DNA of 7,362 nucleotides from Clostridiales bacterium (GCA_022791355.1 JAAVYX010000137.1:1-7362), one strand, 5' to 3'. Counted from the stretch's first letter, positions 1 to 6,066 are shown. Notes: generated by a model from the sequence alone, not told the origin. Numbers and translations: made by a program.

Positions 1-81
1 ATATACGAACGCCGCCATTTCACAGGACTGTGCAATCAGAGTTCCGACTAACTTTCTCATGAGGTCAATAAATTCTTTCAC
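1..81 (-). CDS. Possible divergent gene, 5' end only (left-edge partial)
   Basis: On the minus strand a GTG at 81-79 opens a frame that stays free of stops to the window edge (27 codons). It begins VKEFIDLMRKLVGTLIAQSC; an in-frame ATG lies at 60-58. An AGGA sits only about 3-4 nt ahead of the GTG, which is short spacing, and the ATG has no clear ribosome site. The residue mix looks protein-like and the position, divergent from the regulator gene, is typical of a bacterial intergenic promoter region. However, 27 open codons can easily arise by chance, and a plus-strand frame is also open from base 2 to about 123. I do not recognise the product. Confidence 0.28.
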   Translation of the reverse strand, partial: MKEFIDLMRKLVGTLIAQSCEMAAFVY

Positions 82-152
82 CGATCCTGGAAAGGGATGC
101 GTACCGTTTTGTAATCTTTTGTAACTTTTTTGTGATTTTTTCGTTTTAAGCC

Positions 153-181
153 TTGCAATATCCGCTGGGTTTGTGTAAAAT
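153..181 (+). promoter_or_regulatory. Sigma-A-type promoter for the CdaR/PucR-like regulator
   Basis: A -35-like TTGCAA (153-158) and a -10-like TAAAAT (176-181) are separated by exactly 17 bp, each differing from consensus by one or two bases. The expected start of transcription is near 188, giving a leader of about 70 nt before the ATG at 257. A T-rich tract immediately upstream (107-146) could act as an UP-like or bent-DNA element. Confidence 0.6.
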
Positions 182-240
182 GAATACGTGTTAAAAGAGA
201 GAACTGTTCAAATTGTGCGCAGATACAGATAAGAACAAAA

Positions 241-246
241 GAGGGG
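241..246 (+). promoter_or_regulatory. Ribosome binding site for the regulator gene
   Basis: GAGGGG lies 10 nt before the ATG at 257 in an A-rich leader. It supports that ATG as the start rather than a later in-frame codon. Confidence 0.6.
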
Positions 247-256
247 AAGAAAAATT

Positions 257-1339
257 ATGTCGAATCGGCTGTTTCAGGGCGTTGTCCATCAGATGCGCGA
301 TGCGATTGACCGCACCATCGGCGTGATGGACGAAAATTACACCGTCATCGCTTGCAGCGAGCTGGGCAGAATCGGAGAAACCCAGGAATTGAATCTGGCC
401 TCCATCACCGGTACCGAAACCTTTGTCCGCGGGCAGTATACCTATAAGCCCTTCGGCAACGCGCAGCATCCCGAATATATCCTCTTTGTGGAAGGCAACG
501 ACGCCCAGGCGGCCAAGTACGCCGCTATGCTGGCCGTCTCTTTGAGCAGCATTAAGTATTATTACGATGAGAAGTACGATCGGGGCAACTTTATCAAGAA
601 TATCATTCTGGATAATATCCTGCCCGGCGATATCTATATCAAGGCCAGGGAGCTGCGCTTCAACAGCGACGTTACCCGCACGGTCATTCTCATTCGGGTC
701 ACCACCCGCAACGACGTGTCGGTTTACGACATTGTACAAAACCTCTTCCCCGACAAGAGCAAGGACTTTGTCATCAATATAAACGAAACCGATATCGCTC
801 TGGTCAAGGAAACCAAGGTCAATATCGATTTTAAGGATTTGGAGAAGCTGGCCCGTTCGATTGTGGATACCTTATCCGGCGAGTTCTACACCCACGCGGT
901 GGTCGGCATCGGCACCACGGTTGAGGGGCTCAAGGATCTGGCCAAGTCCTTTAAGGAGGCCCAGGTGGCCCTGGAGGTCGGTAAGGTCTTCGATACCGAA
1001 AAGGCCATTGTCAGTTATGATAACTTAGGCATCGCCCGGCTGATCTATCAGCTGCCCACCACCCTGTGCGAGACCTTCTTGAAGGAGGTCTTTAAGCGGG
1101 GGTCTATCGAGAGCCTGGATCAGGAGACCCTGTTTACCATCCAGCGCTTCTTTGAAAACAATCTGAACGTTTCCGAAACCTCCCGTAAGCTCTTCGTCCA
1201 CCGGAACACCTTGGTCTACCGGCTGGAGAAGATCAAGAAAATTACCGGATTGGACCTGCGGGAGTTCGATCATGCCATCGTATTCAAAATCGCTTTGATG
1301 GTCAAGAAATATTTGACCGCCAATCCGGTGAAATATTAA
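257..1339 (+). CDS. CdaR/PucR-family transcriptional regulator
   Basis: A predicted cytoplasmic DNA-binding regulator of 360 residues. Residues 1-110 resemble a ligand-sensing N-terminal domain of the sugar-diacid-recognition type: an opening helix, then a VMDENYTVIACSELGRIG stretch like the conserved MD..G.IIAS.D..RIG of that family. Residues about 115-250 fit the degenerate GGDEF-like middle domain of CdaR regulators. Residues about 292-350 are a clear PucR C-terminal helix-turn-helix, with FFENNLNVSETSRKLFVHRN (298-317) followed by TLVYRLEKI. The length is typical of the family. The start is supported by GAGGGG 10 nt upstream and a good promoter. It is transcribed in the same direction as ftsE but separated by a GC-rich gap with a possible terminator, so co-transcription is unclear. 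The effector and target genes cannot be told from sequence. Family is confident; the specific ligand is not. Confidence 0.88.
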   Translation: MSNRLFQGVVHQMRDAIDRTIGVMDENYTVIACSELGRIGETQELNLASITGTETFVRGQYTYKPFGNAQHPEYILFVEGNDAQAAKYAAMLAVSLSSIKYYYDEKYDRGNFIKNIILDNILPGDIYIKARELRFNSDVTRTVILIRVTTRNDVSVYDIVQNLFPDKSKDFVININETDIALVKETKVNIDFKDLEKLARSIVDTLSGEFYTHAVVGIGTTVEGLKDLAKSFKEAQVALEVGKVFDTEKAIVSYDNLGIARLIYQLPTTLCETFLKEVFKRGSIESLDQETLFTIQRFFENNLNVSETSRKLFVHRNTLVYRLEKIKKITGLDLREFDHAIVFKIALMVKKYLTANPVKY

Positions 1340-1360
1340 GCGCGGGGTTGACCGAGCTTT

Positions 1361-1393
1361 GGATAAGCCCGGCCGGCCCGGCATCCCGGTTTT
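1361..1393 (+). terminator. Possible weak terminator or attenuator after the regulator gene
   Basis: GGAT (1361-1364) pairs with ATCC (1383-1386) and GCC (1367-1369) with GGC (1380-1382), with further GG/CC pairing inside, giving a GC-rich imperfect hairpin starting 21 nt after the stop codon. A TTTT (1390-1393) follows after three bases. The T run is short and offset, so termination may be partial; it could also be a read-through point into ftsE. Confidence 0.3.
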
Positions 1394-1518
1394 ACGGCGG
1401 CCGGAAATCCCTGTATCCAAATGAAAATCTACAGAAAAGGCTGTGAATCGCCATTTATACCGATACGCATCAAGCCGGCGCGCCGCCCGTCCCTTCACGG
1501 CCGGCGGCTAAGCCGCTT

Positions 1519-2193
1519 ATTGAATTTCAAGGGGTTTATAAGACCTATGCCACCGGCACCCACGCTCTGCGGGATGTGAACATCAAGATCCATCCCGGCG
1601 AGTTTGTTTTCGTGGTGGGCGCTTCGGGCGCTGGTAAGAGTACCTTTATGAAGCTGATTATCCATGAGGAGAAGCCCAATGCCGGCGAGATCATCGTAAA
1701 CGGCTACAGGCTTTCCCATATGAAGCGGCGGCAGGTCCCCCTGCTCCGCCGTACCATGGGCATCGTTTTCCAGGATTTCCGTCTGATTCCCAATATGGAC
1801 GTCTTTGAAAACGTCGCCTTCGCCATGCATGTGGTGGGAGCCAACAACCGGGAAATCCGCAAGCGGGTTTCCTATGTGCTGAATCTGGTGGGGCTGGGCG
1901 GCAAGGCCCGGTCCAGACCGTCTGAGCTTTCGGGCGGCGAACAGCAGCGGGTGGGTCTGGCCCGGGCGCTGGTCAACCGCCCCAGCCTGCTGATTGCGGA
2001 CGAGCCCACCGGCAATGTGGACCCCAATATGTCCTATGAGATTGTGGAGCTGCTCACCGAAATCAACCGGCGGGGCACCACAATTCTGATGGTAACACAT
2101 GAACACCAGCTGGTCCGGGATTTCAATCGCCGGGTCATTATGCTGGAAAACGGTACCGTTGTGGCCGATAATGAGGATGGTGGGCTGCAATGA
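1519..2193 (+). CDS. ftsE: Cell division ATP-binding protein FtsE (start codon non-canonical or disrupted)
   Basis: Cytoplasmic ATPase of the FtsEX complex, which drives extracellular hydrolase activation through FtsX. Counting from ATT 1519, the protein is about 224 aa, the usual FtsE length. It opens IEFQGVYKTY, the standard FtsE N-terminus with the base-stacking Tyr. It then has Walker A GASGAGKST (34-42), Q-loop Gln85, signature LSGGEQQ (137-143), Walker B LLIADEP with Glu162, D-loop and switch His194. No catalytic residue is missing. The stop overlaps the ftsX ATG (ATGA). The oddity is the start: the frame is open back to the TGA at 1444-1446 but contains no ATG, GTG or TTG before the GTG at 1576, which would delete about 19 conserved residues. 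The start is therefore uncertain: an ATT/ATC codon, a sequence indel, or the short GTG form. Function is confident; the 5' end is not. Confidence 0.9.
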   Translation: MEFQGVYKTYATGTHALRDVNIKIHPGEFVFVVGASGAGKSTFMKLIIHEEKPNAGEIIVNGYRLSHMKRRQVPLLRRTMGIVFQDFRLIPNMDVFENVAFAMHVVGANNREIRKRVSYVLNLVGLGGKARSRPSELSGGEQQRVGLARALVNRPSLLIADEPTGNVDPNMSYEIVELLTEINRRGTTILMVTHEHQLVRDFNRRVIMLENGTVVADNEDGGLQ

Positions 2194-3101
2194 AATTGAG
2201 AAGCGTGCGTTACTTAACGGTTGAGGGCTTTAAGAATATCTGGGTCAACCGTTTGATGTCCATCGCCTCTATAGGCGTTTTGGTCGCCTGTATGCTCATG
2301 ATGGGCGTGGCGATTATTTTGACTTTAAATGTGGATAAGGCATTGGGCCAGCTGGAAGAGCAGAATGTTGTCATGGCCTATTTCGACGATACCTTGAGCG
2401 AGCAGGAGGCGAGAGCCGCCTGTACGCAGCTCGGCCAGCTGGACAATGTGGCCACGGCCGAGTTTATATCCAAGGCCGAGGGGCTGCAGCGGCAGATGGA
2501 GACCATGGAGGATTCCCAGAAGGAGTACTTCCAGTGGCTCCAAGACGACAATCCTCTGCCCGACAGCGCCAAGATTATCCTTTCCGATCTTTCCCAGTTC
2601 GACAGTACGGTGGAGCAGATCAAGAATACCCCCGGCGTGGCCCGCATTAACGAACAGCGGGACCTGGCCATGAAGATATCCTCCATCAAGCGGGCCCTGA
2701 CCATGGCCGGCGGCGGCGTCATCGGATTGCTGCTGCTCATCGCTTTGGTCATCGTGGCCAATACGGTGCGGGTGACCATGTACGGCCGCAAGCTGGAAAT
2801 CAGCATTATGAAGGCGGTGGGCGCTACCAACGCTTTCATTCGCTTCCCCTTTGTGGTGGAAGGCGTGGTGCTGGGTATTCTTTCGGCCGGCGTAACCACC
2901 GGCGTGATTTATTTGGTTTATAAGGCTGCCATGGGCGTCATGGAAACGGCCTTGAATATTCAAGCGATTCCCTTCAGCCAGTTTGTATGGCCTCTCTTCG
3001 GCATATTCGCGGCCATGGGAATCCTGACCGGTCTAATCAGCAGTATCTTTATGATCAGCAAATATTTGCGCAAAGAAGGGAGCGAATTCCGTGCGTTGTA
3101 G
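2190..3101 (+). CDS. ftsX: Cell division protein FtsX (permease-like subunit)
   Basis: Integral membrane partner of FtsE; it passes ATP-driven movement to an extracellular peptidoglycan hydrolase instead of transporting a substrate. The protein has 303 residues, close to the usual length. A short cytoplasmic N-terminus (VEGFKNIWVNRLMSIASIG) leads into TM1 at about 22-46. An extracellular domain follows at about 48-170, with the EFISKAEGL and DNPLPDSAKI stretches typical of FtsX. TM2 is at about 172-195, TM3 at about 221-245 and TM4 at about 265-290. Between TM2 and TM3 the segment GRKLEISIMKAVGATNAFIR is the coupling helix expected to dock on FtsE. The ATG overlaps the ftsE stop by 4 bp, and its own end overlaps the first hydrolase gene by 11 bp, so translational coupling is likely. 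Nothing appears broken. Confidence 0.95.
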   Translation: MKLRSVRYLTVEGFKNIWVNRLMSIASIGVLVACMLMMGVAIILTLNVDKALGQLEEQNVVMAYFDDTLSEQEARAACTQLGQLDNVATAEFISKAEGLQRQMETMEDSQKEYFQWLQDDNPLPDSAKIILSDLSQFDSTVEQIKNTPGVARINEQRDLAMKISSIKRALTMAGGGVIGLLLLIALVIVANTVRVTMYGRKLEISIMKAVGATNAFIRFPFVVEGVVLGILSAGVTTGVIYLVYKAAMGVMETALNIQAIPFSQFVWPLFGIFAAMGILTGLISSIFMISKYLRKEGSEFRAL

Positions 3102-4389
3102 GAAATTAGCGGTAATCGTATGCAGTTTGTTATTGACCTGTACGGTTGGCGCGCAGTCGGCCGGATTTGTAGCGAGCGCGGCCAGCAAAAGCCAGCTGCA
3201 GCAGAATGTGAATAAATATGCGAACGATCTCAAGAAGCTGGAGGATCAGCAGAAGCAGATCGCCGAGGATAAGGAAGCCCTCAAGCAGGACCAGGCCAAA
3301 AAGGAGCAGCTCAAGGAGCAGCTGCAAAGACAGATTTCCAATACCCAGCAGCAAATTTCCATTTGCAATGAGGAGATCGAAAGCCTTTCCTCTGAAATTT
3401 CCGACCAGGAAAAGCAGATTGAAGAGAAAGACGCGGAACTGGAGCGGAACAAGGAAACCTTTAAGCAGCGGGTGCGGGCCATGTATATGTCGGGCGGCAG
3501 CAGCGACCTGCTCATGCTGCTGGGAGCGGACGATTTCGCGGATTATTTAAATCGTTCCGAGCTGTCCCGCAGCGTTTCCCAGCATGACCAGGAGCTGATG
3601 GAGCAGATTGTAACGGTCATTTCCGACATTGAAGCGGACAAGGCTCAGATCGAGTCCAAGAAGGAGGAGCGTACCTCGGCCAAAAAGACGCTGGCATCTA
3701 AGCAGAAGGACTTAAAGGCGCAGATGGACGAGGTCAACCAGCTTCTGGAAGAAATCGAGGATAAGCAGGAGGAGCTGGACGATACCAGCGCCGAGGCCAA
3801 AGCGGCCATGGCGGAGGTAGACGGTCTGCTGGCCGACGCCCGTAAGAGCTTACAGGCCAAAATCGACGCGGAGAGGGCGGCGGCCGCAGCAGCCAACGCG
3901 AACAAAAAGCCCGGCGGCTCAAGTTCGCCTTCCGGCGGTTCGGGCGGCAGCTCTGTCATGAGCAGCAATATGTTCCTCTGGCCGGTGAGCGGCTCTTATA
4001 CGATTACTTCTCCCTTTGGCAACCGTATCCACCCTATTTACGGTACAACGAAATTCCATAAGGGTACGGATATTGCAGGCGGCGGCATCAACGGCAAGCC
4101 CATTATGGCCGTCGAGGACGGGGTTGTCCTGTTGGCCAGCTATAACGCCGGCGGCTACGGCAATTACGTGGTCCTGGCCCACGGCACCCTCAGCGACGGG
4201 AACGGCTATGAAACCCTCTACGGGCATATGACCCGTTACATAGTCAGCGCGGGGCAGTCGGTCAAGCGCGGGCAGGTCATCGGTTATGTGGGCAGCACTG
4301 GGGCTTCCACCGGTCCGCATCTGCACCTGGAGGTGCACCGCAACGGCAGTCTGACCGACCCCATGAGCTACTTCAAACGCCTGGGTTAA
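3091..4389 (+). CDS. Secreted coiled-coil M23 murein hydrolase, FtsEX partner (CwlO/PcsB/EnvC-like), copy 1
   Basis: Predicted exported peptidoglycan endopeptidase of 432 aa. Residues 1-24 or 1-30 form a Sec signal peptide (RCRK, hydrophobic core, cleavage near AQSA or ASA). Residues about 33-265 are a long Gln/Glu/Lys-rich coiled coil, broken near 122-155 by ETFKQRVRAMYMSGG and LLGADDFADYL, the hinge motif of FtsEX-controlled hydrolases. A Gly/Ser/Pro linker (271-290) leads to an M23/LytM domain (about 295-428). Zinc and catalytic residues are intact: His323 and Asp327 (HKGTD), His379 (YGHM), and His410/His412 (HLH). Unlike E. coli EnvC, whose domain is degenerate and only activates amidases, this one should cut peptide cross-bridges itself. 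The start is GTG 3091, within the 3' end of ftsX, preceded by GAAGGGAG. Direct coupling to FtsX is inferred from context and the coiled coil. Confidence 0.92.
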   Translation: MRCRKLAVIVCSLLLTCTVGAQSAGFVASAASKSQLQQNVNKYANDLKKLEDQQKQIAEDKEALKQDQAKKEQLKEQLQRQISNTQQQISICNEEIESLSSEISDQEKQIEEKDAELERNKETFKQRVRAMYMSGGSSDLLMLLGADDFADYLNRSELSRSVSQHDQELMEQIVTVISDIEADKAQIESKKEERTSAKKTLASKQKDLKAQMDEVNQLLEEIEDKQEELDDTSAEAKAAMAEVDGLLADARKSLQAKIDAERAAAAAANANKKPGGSSSPSGGSGGSSVMSSNMFLWPVSGSYTITSPFGNRIHPIYGTTKFHKGTDIAGGGINGKPIMAVEDGVVLLASYNAGGYGNYVVLAHGTLSDGNGYETLYGHMTRYIVSAGQSVKRGQVIGYVGSTGASTGPHLHLEVHRNGSLTDPMSYFKRLG

Positions 4390-4396
4390 GAAACAC

Positions 4397-4423
4397 GAAA
4401 GGATAGTGGACGGTTTTGGTGAT
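4397..4423 (+). promoter_or_regulatory. Ribosome binding region deciding the start of hydrolase copy 2
   Basis: Two candidate sites compete. GGTGAT (4418-4423) matches the anti-SD-complementary sequence and lies 7 nt before ATG 4431, giving a protein that starts MRKSALSLLL. An AAAGGA (4398-4403) lies 12 nt before TTG 4416 and 15 nt before GTG 4419. Spacing and the signal-peptide shape favour ATG 4431; the longer forms only add three to five residues. Confidence 0.5.
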
Positions 4424-4430
4424 TCGTCAC

Positions 4431-5588
4431 ATGCGCAAGTCGGCTCTAAGTCTTCTGCTCTGCGGCGTGCTGGCGGCTTCGACGGCCTTTACGGCCGGCG
4501 CGGCCTCCCAGTCCGAGCTCAGCAAGCTGAAGAACGAGGCCAAGGAGCTGGAAAATAAAATCAGCGCTCTGGAAAAGGATGCGGAAAAGCAGGAGGAGCT
4601 GAAGGAAGAGTTCGAGAAAAAAATCAGCAACACCGAAAAGCAGATCGCTTTGTGCAGCCAGCAGATTGCGGGGCTGGACAGCGAGATCGATACCAAGGAA
4701 GAGGAAATCGGCCAAAAGAACACGGAGTTGGAGGCCAATAAGGAGACCTTCAAGCAGCGGATCCGCGCTATGTATATGTCGGGCGGCAATAACGAGTTGC
4801 AAGTCCTGCTAGGGGCCGACGATTTCGCCGACTATTTGGTAAAGGCCGAGTTGTCCCGCAGCGTTTCCGAGCATGATAATCAGCTCATGGAGGAGATTGT
4901 AAGCGCCATCAGCACGGTGGAAGAGGAAAAGGCGGCGGTAGAGGCCAAGAAACAGGAGCGCACCTCGGTTAAAAAGGAGCTTTCCAGCCAGCGGTCCGCC
5001 CTGAAGGCTGATTTGGCCGCGGCAGACAAGGTGATCGCCAAAATCGACCAGGCCAAGGATAAGGCCGAGGACGAAAAGGAGCAGAAGCAAAAGGCCATCC
5101 AAAAGGTGGAGGATGAGATTGACAGAGCGGCCAAGGCCGCCAAAGCAAGCGCTAGCTCCGGTTCTGGCTCCGGCAGTTCCAGCATTAAATTTACCGGAAA
5201 CGGTTTTGGCTGGCCCTGTCCCGGCTACTACGGCATCACCTCCGGCTATGGTTCCCGCTGGGGACGGCTGCACAAGGGGATTGATATTTCCGGCAGTGGC
5301 ATCTCCGGCCGGCCTATTGTGGCGGCGGCGTCCGGCACGGTAATTGTAGCCAGCTATAACAACGGCGGCTACGGCAACTATGTGATGATCAACCATGGTA
5401 ACAAGAACGGCGACAACTATATCACCCTCTACGGCCACATGACCAACTATATCGTCAGTTCTGGCCAGTCGGTCTCCAAAGGCCAGACCATCGGTTATGT
5501 AGGCAACACCGGCCGCTCCACCGGTCCCCACCTGCATTTTGAGGTGCGGGTGAACGGCACGGCTAAAAATCCATCGCAGTTCTTTTAA
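4431..5588 (+). CDS. Secreted coiled-coil M23 murein hydrolase, FtsEX partner (CwlO/PcsB/EnvC-like), copy 2
   Basis: Tandem paralogue of the preceding hydrolase; 385 aa from ATG 4431 (390 aa if TTG 4416 is used). Residues 1-24 are a Sec signal peptide (MRKSALSLLLCGVLAAS, cleavage near AGA). A charged coiled coil spans about 26-240, interrupted by KETFKQRIRAMYMSGG (104-119) and LLGADDFADYL (126-136), almost the same words as in copy 1. A Ser/Gly linker (241-251) leads to an M23 domain at about 258-380. Active residues are intact: His281 and Asp285 (HKGID), His336 (YGHM), and His367/His369 (HLH). It differs from copy 1 in a shorter linker, a shorter loop after the first M23 strand (no IHPIYGTTK insertion before HKG) and a more acidic first coiled coil. 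It lies 41 bp after copy 1 on the same strand and is probably the last gene of the ftsEX operon. Division of labour between the copies is unknown. Confidence 0.92.
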   Translation: MRKSALSLLLCGVLAASTAFTAGAASQSELSKLKNEAKELENKISALEKDAEKQEELKEEFEKKISNTEKQIALCSQQIAGLDSEIDTKEEEIGQKNTELEANKETFKQRIRAMYMSGGNNELQVLLGADDFADYLVKAELSRSVSEHDNQLMEEIVSAISTVEEEKAAVEAKKQERTSVKKELSSQRSALKADLAAADKVIAKIDQAKDKAEDEKEQKQKAIQKVEDEIDRAAKAAKASASSGSGSGSSSIKFTGNGFGWPCPGYYGITSGYGSRWGRLHKGIDISGSGISGRPIVAAASGTVIVASYNNGGYGNYVMINHGNKNGDNYITLYGHMTNYIVSSGQSVSKGQTIGYVGNTGRSTGPHLHFEVRVNGTAKNPSQFF

Positions 5589-5601
5589 ACCGGGGATTTA
5601 C

Positions 5602-5631
5602 GTAGAATAATAGTAGAATTAATAGTAGAAT
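5602..5631 (+). repeat. Three short direct repeats GTAGAAT
   Basis: GTAGAAT occurs at 5602-5608, 5613-5619 and 5625-5631; the last two are part of the longer unit AATAGTAGAAT (5609-5619 and 5621-5631). Spacing of 11 and 12 bp is about one helical turn. It lies 14 bp beyond the stop of hydrolase copy 2. Either slippage-born or a protein-binding array. Confidence 0.6.
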
Positions 5632-5693
5632 CGCTTTGCAGTTGTTATTCTCAAACCTTACGGTTGGTTACGGCGGCGGTCCATTATACCCGT

Positions 5694-5707
5694 GCGTGGG
5701 CCCACGC
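5694..5707. repeat. Perfect 14-bp palindrome
   Basis: GCGTGGGCCCACGC is perfectly self-complementary around 5700/5701, with an outer G-T and G-C pair extending it by two. With no loop it is a better candidate for a dimeric protein site than for an RNA hairpin. Confidence 0.55.
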
Positions 5708-5879
5708 GCTTTGCGCTCTGCCGGAGGTCTGGCCGGACATGAGGGACCGGAGGGTCAGGGATGTCATTATGCCATACTTAGATCTGTTAAAAAAATCCAA
5801 AAAATGGTCTGTTTCTACTGCGAAAGGGCCGTTGACTACATCAAAAATGCTCGGAATGGATACGCGAAACGTAAATTTT

Positions 5880-5908
5880 GCGAAGCCCACTAGCGCTTCG
5901 CTTTTCTC
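5880..5908 (+). terminator. Intrinsic terminator, probably for the ftsEX-hydrolase operon
   Basis: GCGAAGC (5880-5886) and GCTTCGC (5895-5901) form a perfect 7-bp stem with an 8-nt loop, followed at once by TTTTCTC (5902-5908). Orientation fits transcription from the hydrolase operon. It is about 290 nt past the last stop, so the operon mRNA would have a long 3' end, or it terminates a separate small transcript within the gap. Confidence 0.6.
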
Positions 5909-5910
5909 AA

Positions 5911-6011
5911 GTCCCGGTCTGGCGTTCCCGATTTGACCTTTGGCCAAACCTCTAAAATCATCCGTTTTAGGAAGCGCTTTAGCGCCGGGACCGCCAGAAT
6001 GTCCAAAGGAC
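5911..6011 (+). other. Nested inverted-repeat cluster; possible structured RNA
   Basis: TCTGGCGTTCCCG (5918-5930) pairs with 5986-5998 at 12 of 13 positions. Inside this closing stem lie CTAAAA/TTTTAG (5952-5957 with 5965-5970) and GCGC-TTTA-GCGC (5974-5985), giving a multi-branch fold of about 81 nt. GTCCCGG (5911-5917) can instead pair with CCGGGAC (5985-5991), which is mutually exclusive with the closing stem. GACCTTTGG (5935-5943) can pair at 8 of 9 positions with 6003-6011, which would make a pseudoknot. No known riboswitch or ncRNA family is recognised; a palindromic mobile repeat is an alternative. Confidence 0.35.
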
Positions 6012-6066
6012 GTACATATAGATAGTCTTAACGCTATTCCTGCGCTTTTTTCTTTGCGTCTGTCAC

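Noticed and set aside
1348..1376. TTGACC at 1348 as a -35 box for ftsE
   Set aside because: The position 17 bp downstream is GGCCGG, nothing like a -10 box. A TTTACG/TATCCA pair at 1391-1419 is also too weak to call.
1025..1498. Minus-strand frame of 157 codons antisense to the regulator and the ftsE leader
   Set aside because: It is a shadow of the regulator gene; no domain, no ribosome site, and it crosses a gene boundary.
1495..2190. Minus-strand frame of 231 codons covering ftsE
   Set aside because: The plus strand encodes a complete ABC ATPase with every motif; the His- and Gln-rich antisense product is composition driven.
3135..3144. Lipoprotein signal (Cys17 after LLT in hydrolase copy 1)
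   Set aside because: The residues before the Cys do not match a lipobox, and good signal-peptidase I sites (AQSA, ASA) lie just after.
3193..3960. Possible internal repeats in hydrolase copy 1 (CAG/GAG/AAG-rich DNA)
   Set aside because: This is coiled-coil codon composition rather than a true tandem DNA repeat; no fixed unit length is kept.
4809..5537. Long minus-strand frame over hydrolase copy 2
   Set aside because: Antisense shadow in GC-biased codons; the plus-strand M23 protein fully explains the region.
5892..5978. Antiterminator pairing of the terminator arm AGCGCTTC (5892-5899) with GAAGCGCT (5971-5978)
   Set aside because: The partner lies downstream of the terminator, so it would not yet be transcribed when the termination decision is made.
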